Positions 1 to 11,203 of a stretch of DNA of 64,000 bases are shown here, piece after piece. The translations under genes were made by a program, and so were the position numbers. The stretch comes from Isoetes taiwanensis (taxonomy: Eukaryota; Streptophyta; Lycopodiopsida; Isoetales; Isoetaceae): positions 1,373,307 to 1,437,306 of the forward strand of contig JAJEKV010000053.1 of NCBI GenBank assembly GCA_021234155.1. Reading direction: 5' to 3'. The notes beneath the pieces are model-generated. The model did no database searches, was not told where the DNA came from, and was given only the letters and a program-made list of their open reading frames with translations. Position 1 is the stretch's first letter. Each line of letters starts with the position of its first letter.

Positions 1-590
1 AAGTCCGCACGGATGCGGGGGTTGCCGAGCGCGCACGATTCTCTAGCTCACCCACTCCACACCACCTGCGGATCCCGAAGGGGACGCCCCCCACCGCCTC
101 ATCTGACCGTGTCATGAGCCCGAGTAGACTCAAAGGGTGATCCCTAGAGTCTACGCTCCTCCCAAGGCTATAGCGGCCATAGCGTGATTCGACCCATCCG
201 CAGTGTGCACAGGAGGGGCGGATGGAGTGGACAACCCTAGCCGATGTTCTATGCCGCCCAACGCCATGCCAAGATCTCGGCTCGGCCGATCTCCTCCGAG
301 ACCCGCCAGTCAGGCCGCTTCCCCCACTAGAGTCTCGAGCCGGGTAGAACCTCCGGTTTTGGGTGTTTTCTTAGTCTTAGATGCATATTCTGCCGTTGGT
401 ATTTGGATGGATGTGCCATCCTTCGAGGTGGTTATTTATATGTGATTCATGCCGTGTGCTAACCCTTTGTATTCATGCTTCCGGCTTAATGACGTAGAGC
501 CCCATTGAAGGCGTAATTTAATGACCCTTCACAGTCCTTCTTTCAACATCATATTATAGATGGCCCGGAATAGATCGGAGGGGTTCTCGC
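1..590. repeat. Fragment of the GC-rich long dispersed repeat (third member of the family at 15.1 and 26.5 kb)
   Basis: Positions about 200-260 match the segment near 16345 (GTGCACAGGAGGGGCGGATG followed by GAGTGGACAACCCTA). Positions about 400-540 match 16530-16650 (the CCTTCGAGGTGG block, then AATGACCC(C)TTCAC). Near 36-47 it carries CACGATTCTCTAGC, the reverse complement of the GCTAGAGAATCGTG motif repeated at 17.94-18.09 kb. The left end runs off the window. There is no convincing coding sequence; the short ORFs here are incidental to GC-rich repeat DNA. Confidence 0.6.
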
Positions 591-3440
591 CTTTCATGGC
601 GAAGTTGGTCGCCATGGGAGGGAAAAGTCCCCCGTGATGTATACGGCCAGGGTCGATATGTTCGTGGAGCCCACAAGAAGCTTCTCCATCTCAAGGAACG
701 ACAAAGATAGGACATCTACATAGGAAATGAACTCGACAAACAAGAAAATATACATCACTGAAAGCCCCGTAACTGCCCATTTCAAAAGAAAAGTTGCCAA
801 ACATGTAGCCTCAACTATCAAGACTTCCAAAACTCGCCAAGAACTCAAGCACTTCGACAAGCATGGAGAGCCATGGGCTTAAGTTCAAGCTCCGCCCATA
901 GCCTCCACACGTAAAAGAATGAGAAAGGAAAAGTAGAGATGGGAAAAAAAAATACTATTTTTCTGCCTCACCACCGAATTTCGCCTTCCGGCTTTTTTTA
1001 CGGGGTGCCGCCTAGTTCTCGAGTTTGATCGGGGAATGCAGCAGGGCGCCGCCGCCGCGACCACGCCATCGCCGATTTCCGCCGAAACCCTCCAACCAGG
1101 CGGTTCCCTAGCACATAGACTCCAACTTTTCTAAGAAAAACTTTGTGCCTATGCTGTCATAGGCACACTACTTTTTCCAAAATAATTTGTCTATGAATAT
1201 ATAGCATAATAACAGGGGGTTGCTTTTGTATTTTTGTACTCTTTTCCCTAAGGTTTTTATATGATTTCATGGTGTATTCTTGTGGATGTACTAATGCACA
1301 CATCTAGAGTGTACATATGCACTCCTTATTTTTTTATGGCACTTGCCAATGTTTTAACCCATTAAAAAAAATAATAATAATAATAAAAATGATTCATGGC
1401 ATGCAGAGCTCGAGAGGTATTGCTTCAGGTTTGAAATATAGGAGGCCTAAGACTCGTCCTAAAGAAGCCAAAATATTTTCTAGAGCTCCTTTCCAATTGA
1501 GCATTTGATTTGAACAGCAAAATGGGTTTTTTCTCAGACTATTTTTGTTCAATCATGCCACTGCGCAATCCATGGTTGGTCTACCTCTAAGAATGTTAAA
1601 TCATGGATAATTTGGCATCCCGATGCAATTTGCTAGTTAAATTGGAGCTATGGCTACCTAAAAAAAAAACTTAATCCACTCTCGCTTGTAGATATCAACA
1701 AAGTACTTTTGTTTTGGGTTGCGTGATTCTCGCTTGATTTCATCACAAATGATCATTCCCTTCACCCGATCTCTAATCGATGGTAATGCCGTGATTCGGA
1801 TATGGTGGGGCGTAAAGATATCAATGCCTAGATTTTGTGGGTTTTTGGCCACTTGCTTTCCGCCCCGTTAGAAATCGCAGCTTTACAAGCCATAGCCAAA
1901 TCTTCATTGTTTTCTCGCAATTAGATGTCCATCTTGTTGATACCGCATTCTCTCATTTCAATTTTCATATAATGCTCATGCAAATGACAATAGATGACAC
2001 CTTTTATGCATATTAGGCGATGGCTTAATCAACTTACCTCCGTGTTAAGGATTTGGTTTTCCTTCATTATTGAGTTGGCAAAGATTTGTCATATAATGGT
2101 GATTAGTGAAGATGCCGTACGATTTTATATTTTGGTTCTCCTCAGAGTGTTTTAGGTGATAGTCGCTGAATGCCATATACTTCAAGAACATTTTGAGGAA
2201 AACATCCATATACTTCAAGATGCGCCATCATCTACGCAGTCCCAAATATATGGGTTGTCTAATTTGTGGTAGTTGTCGATTCTATACTTCAAGACGCCCC
2301 ATCATCCGCAAGCAGTCCAAAATATAGGTTGCATAATTTATGGCGAGAGTCAAACATCTCAAATTAAATGTCCATCTTGACAAGACATTCTCTCATATAA
2401 GGTCTCATAGACGCCTGACTGCTTTTGTGCCGCCGATTCTAGAAGCCTTCTTGAAGGTGCTAACTCATCAAGGCTATAGAATCCTCTTTACCTCCAACAC
2501 TAAAAGGTGAGCCTCGCTTATATCTAAATTTTGCAAAACTTCGCCATGGACCTACTTAATAGTTATACTTTTTCGCTTTTATATGAGATGTGCTTTTATG
2601 GTAGACATATGCAAAGAACATTACTTGTGGAGAAGATTTACTTATAAGGTTAAGCTGTGGGTTAAGTTCCTTTGCTTCAAGTTTTCCCTATTGTTTTGCC
2701 TTGCCGTACCATCAAGTCCCATAGTCCCATTGCCGTAGCCAGCTTCACGATTATTGTGCTGCATGTTGCCCATACTTGTAGCGCTTATACAGGGACAATG
2801 GCTGGATACAGTGAGTCTCTATCTCCAACAGTAAAGAAGAGGTTTTCAGATATTTAATTAATATGCATACTATGCAGCATATATTCAGTTCGCTAATGTG
2901 TTTCTTATTTGTTCTTGGAGAGTTGTAGAGTCTTTGGCCGAGAAATTAATGTCTACATTATTCGTGAACTGTGGCAGAAGGGGGCATTTTAAGTTGCCTG
3001 CAGACAATAGAGCTTGGTAGATGGGCCATGCTTGATTTACCTTTGAAATAAGCTATAGTACAATAGAAAGAGGAACTGAAATTGTTTGTCTACTAATAAA
3101 TGTGATATGGCATTATATGAGCTATGAAAATTTAAGAAGGATCCGTGGGCAAGATCCGTGGCATAATCTTTACTTTACACCGCTATAAAATTTAACATTC
3201 TTCAAAAGCATTTTGAAGAAATTTATTTTGGGAGTATATATTCATGTCGTGACTTTATGTTGCAATCTTACACGCTTGCAAAGGTATAGATGGGGTGAAT
3301 AATGGGTTCAAATCCCATATTATAATCTCACTACTAATTATATGCTCAGTTCAAATTTCTTTTATAATATCACTATAATTTAAACTTTATATGCAATACT
3401 GCTCTACGATAATATGCATTGCTCTTTGGATTAACCCAGG
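591..3440. other. AT-rich intergenic stretch without recognised gene
   Basis: I see no ORF above about 90 codons and no recognisable protein motif on either strand. It contains an (ATA)n microsatellite near 1368-1386 and one block (about 1200-1320) shared with 59319-59440. Short phrases such as 'tacttcaagangcgcc(a/c)catcat' recur around 2190-2300, suggesting old local duplication. Probably decayed repeat DNA. Confidence 0.5.
1200..1320. repeat. Dispersed repeat block, second copy at 59319-59440
   Basis: Starts with TAGCATAATAACAGGGGG and continues through 'ctaaggttttt...atgatttc' to 'ggatgtactaatgc...acatctagagtg'. The same order is found at 59321 onwards, with scattered substitutions. The 59-kb copy sits inside a LINE, so this is a mobile or mobilised sequence. 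Its class is not identified. Confidence 0.65.
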
Positions 3441-3503
3441 CTTGATTCCTGTGGAGTTTGCTTTCTTAGGGCGTGAAGGGCCCAATTTTTTTTTCTTTTA
3501 TAT

Positions 3504-3879
3504 AACAAACAACATATAACTATCATTAACATTAATTAACACAAACCATTGCATTTAACACATTTAAATTAAAATTTGACATTTTCATATATGTACAAAA
3601 TCAACACCATTAAGTACATTTCCTCAAACCTTATAGTATATTGCAAACCTCAATATACAGTGTACAAAAACTTGTAAAGGCATACCCCACAAACGAGGAT
3701 CGCTATGCACAGTCCAGATCGAGGAATAAAGGGGAAATATACCCATCCAATAGCTCTCGGTGCCCGGAGTAACCCTACGTGTGAATATGCACCCAAACCA
3801 AAGGGGGTTTCAGGGGGATTTAAATTTAAATGTGTTAAATGCAATGATTTGTGTTAATTAATGTTAATGGTAGTTATGT
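3504..3879 (-). mobile_element. Foldback (long inverted-repeat) element, copy 1, interrupted by a LINE
   Basis: The left arm (about 3504-3577) and right arm (about 3817-3879, resuming at 9311-9335 after the LINE) are imperfect inverted repeats built on 'ttaacattaattaacacaaacc'. The centre (about 3582-3800) reads, on the minus strand, like the centre of the foldback at 60269-60853, including the 'cctcgtttgtggggtatgc' phrase and the 'ggtgcatattcacacg' border. So the centre is a conserved part of the element and this copy lies in the opposite orientation. No ORF was seen. The arms here are more diverged than at 60 kb, which suggests an older copy. Confidence 0.7.
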
Positions 3880-4047
3880 TTTTTTTTTTTTTTTGATGAA
3901 CGTGGACCTTTATTACTCAAAAGAATACAAAGAGTACATGGGGGACTCAAAACCCAGTGGAGAAGATATCCACTAGAGCAACACTACCCACCACATACAT
4001 AACATAGAAAAGCAGAGAATACAGATCACCATGAGCACCACTGTTTG

Positions 4048-5575
4048 CTATGAGTAGGTGTGAATCTGAAGATATTGTTCCCAAATGATACTTTTGATGT
4101 CATCCTTCAAGGAAGAACATTTGTACGCCTTCACAATGCGACTAAGGACATCGCTAAGCACTTGGCGATCCGAAAAGAGTCGTCCCTTGAAGATGAGGAG
4201 ATTCCGCTCTTCCGTGATGGACCGGATGATCCAAGCAGATGCTAAATGGAAAGCCCTTTTGCCAACTTGTCCCAAGAACTAGGATAGACCGACAAAAAGG
4301 ACCTCGGCCGACTATTCAAGTCACAATGGAAAAGACTCGTAAGCCACCGCCAAGCAGTGCCTAACATGGTGCACAAGAAAAAGCAAAGGCTCAATTGTCT
4401 CATCCCTCATCGTGGCAAAGAGGGCGATCACGAGAGACTTCGACGAAAATGGATGAACAATGTTGTTTACCCGCACGCATCTATGAGTGATCTCGCCACC
4501 ATAAAATGGATAGCTTAGGATGAAGCAATTTATCCCATACCCATCGCCGTGATCGCTTTTAATGATGAGGCTCCTGGGATAACTAAAGGCCACTTTTGGC
4601 GATGGAGGCAACACCTCGTGATGAAGCAGACCACATACATCGAAAAGCACCGTGCTCCTCCTTAACACCGCCATGAACCACCCAGTGAGTGGGGAGCCAC
4701 GCCTTGTGGGTGTGGAGGAAGTGTAGCGCCTACTTTTTTCCCAAATGCTCCGGCCCCAACGGCGACTTCAATTTGAACTCATTCCACGCCAACAATCTTG
4801 TCTCATTATACCATGCGATACGGGTGAGCACACTTTCCGCCGCCACCGACGCTAAGGCCAATGGATGGACGTAAGAGACCGTGGACACCGCATGACCGGC
4901 CACCCAAAGGGATCCACCAACAACCGGGTCAGAGGATCTGTGGGGGCCATTGGATGGAACCGAAACAAAGTGCGCATAGCCTCCCAAGCAGCTTAGCAAC
5001 CCCTTGAGGAAAGGAGATGCATTAGGATATGGAGAAAGTGGATAGAATAATGCCCATGGGAGGAGAGGCTTAATGGATGGAGAGCCAAAGGAAATGCACC
5101 TCTCAGAAGACCGGTGAATGAGACGCAGACTGAGAATTATCAGCATTATTGAGAATCCGCCACATGAACTTAGAGATCACCACCTTGCTCCTCGAGAAGA
5201 AAGTGAATCATCCCCAGCCCCCACAAAGTTTAGGCATAATGCACTTCACCAACTAACTTTAACATCGCCTCCTTCTTCGCCCACCCCGTATGAAGTTCCC
5301 GACAAAGGCGAACAATGAGTCTGATCTTTGATCATGGTGCCAAAGAAGATGGATGCCATGTAGACATGTGTACCACTTAACTGACTTTGCCACGCCATAC
5401 CCGACTCACCATGGATAACTTAGCCGTGGACCACCGTAACAAATGCCCTTCCAACCCCTTTAATAATGACATCCCATGCATCACCAGATGAGAGGTGTAT
5501 ACCAACTGGAATGCCTAGAAGCTTAGTTGCCTTCCCATGAGGAAGAACCTTCCACAAGGCATCCAAAATTAAAAC
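4048..5575 (-). pseudogene. LINE pol remnant: post-RT and RT-associated zinc-binding (zf-RVT-like) region
   Basis: Minus-strand pieces in several frames. About 5490-5575 reads like the post-YADD stretch of L1 pol (KVLPHGKATKLLGIPVG). 4730-5146 and 4321-4674 are mid-domain fragments. 4048-4275 encodes FHLASAWIIRSITEERNLLIF, which resembles the W-x-R-x-ERN-x-x-IF end of plant LINE pol. Frame changes and stops separate the blocks, so it is non-functional. It continues the RT fragment at 8794-9300 across the nested transposon. Confidence 0.65.
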
Positions 5576-8500
5576 TCTACATGGTTTTTCCCATGGTTAT
5601 GACTATAAAACCATTCTACAAAACCAATGCATGTTTGTGGGTTGATATCATTAAAAACCATATGTGGCTAAACTAATGGGTTCTCTTGTGAGGTTTTTAG
5701 GATGGTTAGATGGATGGGCTTTTTGTAGAGTTTGTCAAAGTGGTTTTGCATGTTGATAAATGAATGTGGTATATTATACCATTTTAAGTATATGGTTTGT
5801 CCATGTGGTATAACATGAAGGTTGTGGATGTGGTTTAATATGGTGTTCATTCATGTGATTCTAGAATGCGGTTCATTATTGTGGTAAACTGACATGACTA
5901 AATGTCATGGTAAATGCACTAGTCATGCCATGGTAAACGCACATGGTTTGGAATGTGTTAGAAATTACTGTTAATCTTAGGTGTATTTGTTTGTTCCAAA
6001 TATGCATGGTTTTGTTATGGTCATCTATAAACCAATAATAAACTAATAATGATGACTAGTAAACCAATAATGATAACCAATAGTGTGATTTATTAACAAA
6101 TAATGATAACGAAAAATTAATATCTTGTTAACCAAATAATGATAACCAAAAATAATAATGATTAACCACTAAAACTATAATCACAACCAAGAATGTTTTT
6201 TTAAATGCTAATGTTGATTTTGTAGAAAAGATAGATGTTTTTTTTAAATTGCTTGTTTCCTTCAACCAACCAAATTTTTGTTTATATTTGGGAATTGTTA
6301 TTGTTGTTACTATTTCGCCTTTTACATTATGGAGTATTTCTCATATCTAAAAGTCCAACTTGCCGTTTCTAAAACAACTACCAAAATCGAAGGTTGAAAA
6401 ACCAACTACCAAAATCGGGTTGAAAACCATTGCTTCGTTATATCAATATTCATCAAAACATACAAGTGAATCGCTCACGGTAGGAGTACGTAAATAGAAT
6501 ACACATGCAATTAAAAAATAGAAAGCGTAAATAGGCCATTTTAAAGCAGATTGGCTTTTTGAAGCAAGAGCAACTACTTTTGCTCTCTCCGGAAACATTT
6601 GCACCGATTCTTGGCCTTGCTTCTTTCTTTCTAAAAGCCCTAGCATGAAAAAAAAAAAGGACTCTACATTTTCGTTCATTGCCCTCAAAAACGCCATAGT
6701 TGTGTTCTCGGTTTCATCTATTTTTCCCTAGAGTCCGGAAGCAAGAATCTAACCCCTAGAAAAAATCCGTCCTAAATATGAGATAATCTATATCTCTAAG
6801 AAGAATCGGGCCCCGTGATAATTCGGGGAATCATCTCGCCGCAAGATCGGCCAGCCAGAAGGGAGAAAAAGGGCCCTACACGCTGATTTACGCACATCCG
6901 CATCGCCTGCTTTTGCTTTATAGGCTCATCGAGTAATAGCTTGGTTGGCGAACACAAGAATGCTTCATCGCTCGCAACTACCGCTAGACTTGGCCGCCGA
7001 CTTGGTCATCGAAACAATGTGATGCTTCCTCAACCTACTGAAACATCCAAAACAAGAAGTAACAAGTGAAACATCCGAAAGAGGAGACATCAAATTCAAA
7101 TAAGGCCAAAATAAAATCCGCTCTTGCCTTACCACAAAACTTAAGGATTCGAACCTCCTCAAGAACTCAAACAGGAGCACATAGAAGATAGATTAATCCC
7201 CAAATAAGAAACCAAACAGAATGAAATGTTAAATCCAGCTACAAGCCCCCAAGACTCCTACTTCCCTCGACGGTCTCGAGATAGATGTAGATTCGCGGAT
7301 TGAATCCGCCATAGATCCGAAGGATTGAACCGCATGATGGATAATGCATAATCTCTGCCAAGGCGGCAAGGCGATGGCGCCAAACACACAAAGCTGCAAG
7401 AATCGAAGAGTAGAAAGAAACACAAAATTTTCAGCCAATAGAACGTGAAGGACCGAGATCAAGATCTGGGCCGCTGATCTCCGCCATTGAAAAATTGTGA
7501 ATTTACGTAATATTGCATTTCTCCATCTTTATTGCATGGCCTTTGAATCGGGAGATTCTTTGGAATCTTCCACAAAGAAAGGCCAAAGATTCATTGTAAT
7601 TTAAAAGCACATGCCCTAAATAGTGTGTGTTGCAATTTTATTTTTTATTTTTTTTCCCACAATAACAAAATACATAGCATTTTTGGGTTGCCCCTAGAGG
7701 GGTGTGTGGGTTTATGGTATATTTTGTGTCAATGCTGGTATATACCCAGAATTTGCCAAAAACTACTCCAAACTTGGTATGGGTAGTAAATTGTTGGTCG
7801 CTTCCCGCTGTTGGGCCCATTGTGCAAACCATCTAACCAAGACCGATGCTCATGATGATTCGCATAATTATAGCTCCTTCCAGCTCTTATTAACACAACC
7901 AACAACAATGGTCAGCAAGACACACGCTTTCCTACCTCTCTTCAAATCCATACCAAGCATTCATGGTTCAATATTGCTTGTTATGCTATACATTACAAAT
8001 TGCCGATATAATTGGTAGTTGCTTAGTTTAATGCAAATATCTAATCTATCCTAATTAATAGAACAAAAATCTAGACAAAGTTGTTGTGCTTGAATGCCCA
8101 TTAGTATAGGAGATGCAAATTCTGGTGAGGGTCCTAGATAAGGTCACATGTGTTTCCAGAGTGTTTATGAATAAGCACTATGAATAACCACCTTTTTGGT
8201 TGGGAATTATAAATAACCACCATGCAAATTAAAATGGTATGGAAACCTTGCTACAAATCTTATTCGATTGTTAGTAGACAATTTCGCAATAGAAAACAAC
8301 ACGACAACCACTAGATATTTATATTGGCAAGATAAACCACCTTGTAAACTACATTAATTTTAATAAACCATACTACAAAAGAAAAACCAATGTGGTCGAT
8401 TTTTAATAGACAATTTCGCAAATAGAAAACCAACATGAATAACCACTAGGTATTTAAATTGGCAAAGAAAACCACCTTCCAAACTACACTAATTCTAGTA

Positions 8501-8808
8501 AAACCATGCTACAAAAGAAAACCAATGTGAAGAATCATCGCCTAGCATTGAAAAACCATACCATAAACCATTACCAACTTAATAACCGATGTTGTATCAA
8601 TAAACTAACAAGAAAACCATGCTAGAAACCATTATCAATTTAAATAAACCATGTTGAAACAAAACTAGCATGAAAAACCATATCCTACTTATAAAAACCA
8701 CTATAATATATGGTTTCTATTAAGATTATTATTTTTTGCATAAGTAACCACATGTATAGTGGTTCCTTAGTGGTTAATTATGGCAGTTAAATTTTAGGAT
8801 GCCTTGTG
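5553..8808. mobile_element. CACTA-like (En/Spm-type) DNA transposon, non-autonomous
   Basis: Exact 12-bp terminal inverted repeats: CACAAGGCATCC at 5553-5564 and GGATGCCTTGTG at 8797-8808, with looser similarity extending about 10 bp inward. Both ends are flanked by TTC (5550-5552 and 8809-8811), the 3-bp target duplication expected for CACTA elements. The 3,256-bp element interrupts LINE pol coding sequence, which reads on each side, so the boundaries are supported independently. Subterminal regions (about 5580-6190 and 8170-8780) are dense in AACCAT/ATGGTT motifs in both orientations, as expected for transposase-binding arrays. The core (6440-7500) is more GC-rich and has no recognisable transposase. 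Ends start CACAA rather than canonical CACTA, so the superfamily call is an inference. Confidence 0.7.
8271..8540. repeat. Tandem duplication of about 134 bp inside the CACTA-like element
   Basis: The phrase 'tagacaatttcgcaa(a)tagaaaac' near 8273 recurs near 8405. It is followed in both copies by 'aaccactag(a/g)tattta', 'ttggcaa', 'accacctt' and 'accat(a/g)ctacaaaagaaaa'. The unit is AT-rich and enriched in AACCA. It lies in the right subterminal region and multiplies the putative binding motif there. Confidence 0.65.
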
Positions 8809-9300
8809 TTCCATGGAAATGCAACCACAGAAGATGGCACTGGAGAGTCTAGGGCCCACAGTGCAGTACACTTTTGCCACCCCACAAAGATACCAGAAGC
8901 CAAAGAGAAACTGTCCAACAAGGAAATGGCATTCCGCAAATTCGCCATCGCCCATTAAGAACAAGAAAGTGTCATCTCGCATACCGACATGTGATCTCTT
9001 GTGAACCATTATTCATGGGAAGACCATGCACGCCTTCCCGCGACCGCAAGAGAGAATACATGAGAAAGAATCTCCGCCCACAATTGTAAAAAGCAACGGT
9101 GCCAAAGGACAGCCACGGGCGAATGCCACGTCCCCACCTGAAAAATGTTGATGGTTCTCCTTGAAAAAGAACTCAAGAACGAAAGCGTAATAATGAAGTT
9201 TCATAACATCCGCTGCGAACCGGGCACCAAAACCAAGACGTAAAAGGCAATCGCCCAGAAACTCCAAATAACACTATCATATGCTTTTGCAAAATCCACT
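8794..9300 (-). pseudogene. LINE reverse transcriptase fragment (FAKAYD to YADD blocks)
   Basis: On the minus strand, 9300 downwards reads VDFAKAYDSVIWSF (RT motif A, shared by L1-type elements). Then comes FARGCPLAPLLFTIV at about 9100-9135 (the R-Q-GCPLSP-type block) and a YARDDTFLFL-like version of the YADD catalytic motif at about 8960-8990. The blocks are in different frames and the YADD equivalent is disturbed by an extra residue, so the enzyme is dead. Its 5' limit at 9310 coincides with the target-site duplication. Confidence 0.7.
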
Positions 9301-9324
9301 TCAAGTATACAATGGTAGTTATGT

Positions 9325-9955
9325 GTTGTTTGTTTGTCATAGACATCACGATCTCTAACTAATTTTTGTCTTAATGAACCTATAACTAATTTTTTGTTTT
9401 AACGCACTATATAAGTTAAAGCTTTTTTTTTTTTTTTTTTTTTTTTGCAATAGATTTCACGCCATTCGATTCAATGCTACCTTAATGCTTTATTGTCTTA
9501 ATGCTTCTTTTAGTTTATGCTTTTGCCTTTTAACTCCGAACTTGTATTTATTTAGACCTATGAGTGGATATATGTAATTTTTTTTTTGTGCTCCAACATC
9601 ACTTCATGTTGGCACTTCTAACCCTCGATGGGTAAGCTCATACTTACCATTGGACTTGTCGCTGGTATTATTGGATACTTTTGTTGATTTATTTTCTGGT
9701 ATGGAAAGCCATGAAGAAAACTCTACTCCTCCAGCTAATGCAGCACGGTAGATACCACACCCTGCTTGTTGGCTGAAAACTTTCTTTGTAGTTATATCTT
9801 ATATGCCTATCAAGCTTTTTAAATGATCTAGTTGCTGAATATTTTTTGTATAATCAAAGGTGTTATATATGTCGTCATAGGCTTATGTCATTCTTACTTT
9901 ACCAATGACATGTTTAAGAACCTAGTTTCGGATATTTTCATGATGTATATTGAGT
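9325..9955. other. AT-rich intergenic DNA with a 27-nt poly(T) tract
   Basis: Starts with the last bases of the split foldback element. A poly(T) run lies at about 9422-9446. I see no coding evidence and no recognisable element. The 3' part borders the LINE target duplication at 9956-9966. Confidence 0.5.
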
Positions 9956-11203
9956 AATGTTTTTTACAGAAGTTCTTGCCATGTTTTTTTTTTTGAGCGA
10001 TTCCAGAAGTTCTACACTGATCTCTTTAAGGAAGAAAGGGTTGAGGAGAGCAAAATTCAAGAGGTCTTTGAGATTATTGGTCCCCCTAATGAGGTTATGG
10101 AGGACGATTGGACTTTGGCCCCTGAACTCCCTGAGATATTTGAGACCCTCAAAAAGATGAAACATGGCAAGAGTCCAGGAATAGATGGTTTTCAGCCAGA
10201 ATTTTTTGTGGAATTCTGGCCAATCATGAAGGATGATATTGTCCAGTTCATCCAAGGGATCTGGGAAGCCAAATCCATCTTTCCTACGTATAATGTGGGT
10301 GTGATTTCCCTTATTCCCAAAACTGATTCCCCTCTTAAGACTAATGAATGGCGCCCTATTTCTCTTACCACTACCTTGTATAAGTTGGTAGCCAAAATCA
10401 TTGCTGGTAGAATTGTGGTGCATCTCCACAATAAAATTAATCCTTGCCAATCTGCCTTTCTACCTAATAGGTCTATCCTGGACAACTACATTGCAGCTAA
10501 TGAGGCACTTCATTGGAACAAATTAACTAAACAGAATTGTGTGCTTCTTAAATTAGACTTCAAAAGAGCATATGACTGTATCTCTTGGAGTTTCTTAGAG
10601 AAAGCCCTACATCACATTGGTATTCACCCTTTTTTCATCAATCTCATTATGGGGGTCTGCAAAAATGCTACTTCTTGTGTTCTTATCAATGGAACACCCA
10701 CAGATTTCTTTCCTATCCAAAGAGGAGTAAGGCAGGGCTGCCCCCTGGCCCCCTACCTTTTTATCATTGCTGCTGAAATTCTTACTAAGATGGTGCTAGC
10801 TTATCAAGGAAAAGGTTTAATTCAAGGCCTTAAAATGCCTGACTCTGATCAACAGCTGTCCATCCTTCAATATGCTGATGATACCTTTATTATGACCAAA
10901 GCAGAAAATAATTGTTTGGATAATCTCATGGACTGCATTACCAAGTTTGGTGCTGCCTCTGGGATTCATCTCAATTATGCCAAATGTTCAATTCTTGCTG
11001 ATGGGTGTTACCCTGATTTGAATACTCATGGAATCAAATTTGTCCCTGAGGGTCATTACTTAACCTTGTTGGGCCTCCCTCTTGCCATTCACATGTCTCA
11101 CAAAGTGGCTCGGCGACCTTTGATCAATAGGATCGAAAAACTTCTTCTTCTTAAAGGCTCCCTTCAATCGGGCCGGAAGAATTTTAATTGCCAATTACAG
11201 TGA
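9950..11203 (+). pseudogene. LINE reverse transcriptase (L1-type), partial ORF of 417 codons
   Basis: RT domain of a non-LTR retrotransposon, which copies its own mRNA at nicked target DNA. Blocks in order: HGKSPGIDGFQPEFF (about residue 73), NVGVISLIPKT and WRPISLTTTLYKLVAKIIAGR (about 115-155), CQSAFLPNRSILDN, LKLDFKRAYDCISWSF (motif A, about 10553-10596), RGVRQGCPLAPYLF (about 10723-10762) and LQYADDTFI with the YADD catalytic pair at 10871-10882. The order and spacing are those of plant L1-clade elements. The reading frame is open from the 5' junction to 11203, then breaks in the post-RT region. No N-terminal endonuclease precedes it. The start codon is incidental: this is a truncated internal fragment. 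Confidence 0.9.

Larger units (their letters stand above)
3880..9310 (-). mobile_element. 5'-truncated L1-type LINE on the minus strand, split by a CACTA-like transposon
   Basis: The 3' end is the poly(T) at 3879-3894 (poly(A) on the minus strand). The sequence AATGGTAGTTATGT occurs at 3866-3879 and again at 9311-9324, an exact 14-bp target-site duplication. Removing the nested element (5553-8808) leaves about 2.2 kb of LINE, starting inside the reverse transcriptase near the FAKAYD block (about 9285-9300) and running through RT and the RT-associated zinc region. Endonuclease and ORF1 are absent, so this is a typical truncated, dead insertion. It landed in the foldback element of 3504-3879/9311-9335. 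Confidence 0.8.

Noticed and set aside
203-445. 80-codon plus-strand ORF near the window start
   Set aside because: It lies entirely in the dispersed GC-rich repeat shared with 16.3 kb and 28.9 kb. The frame is not kept in those copies.
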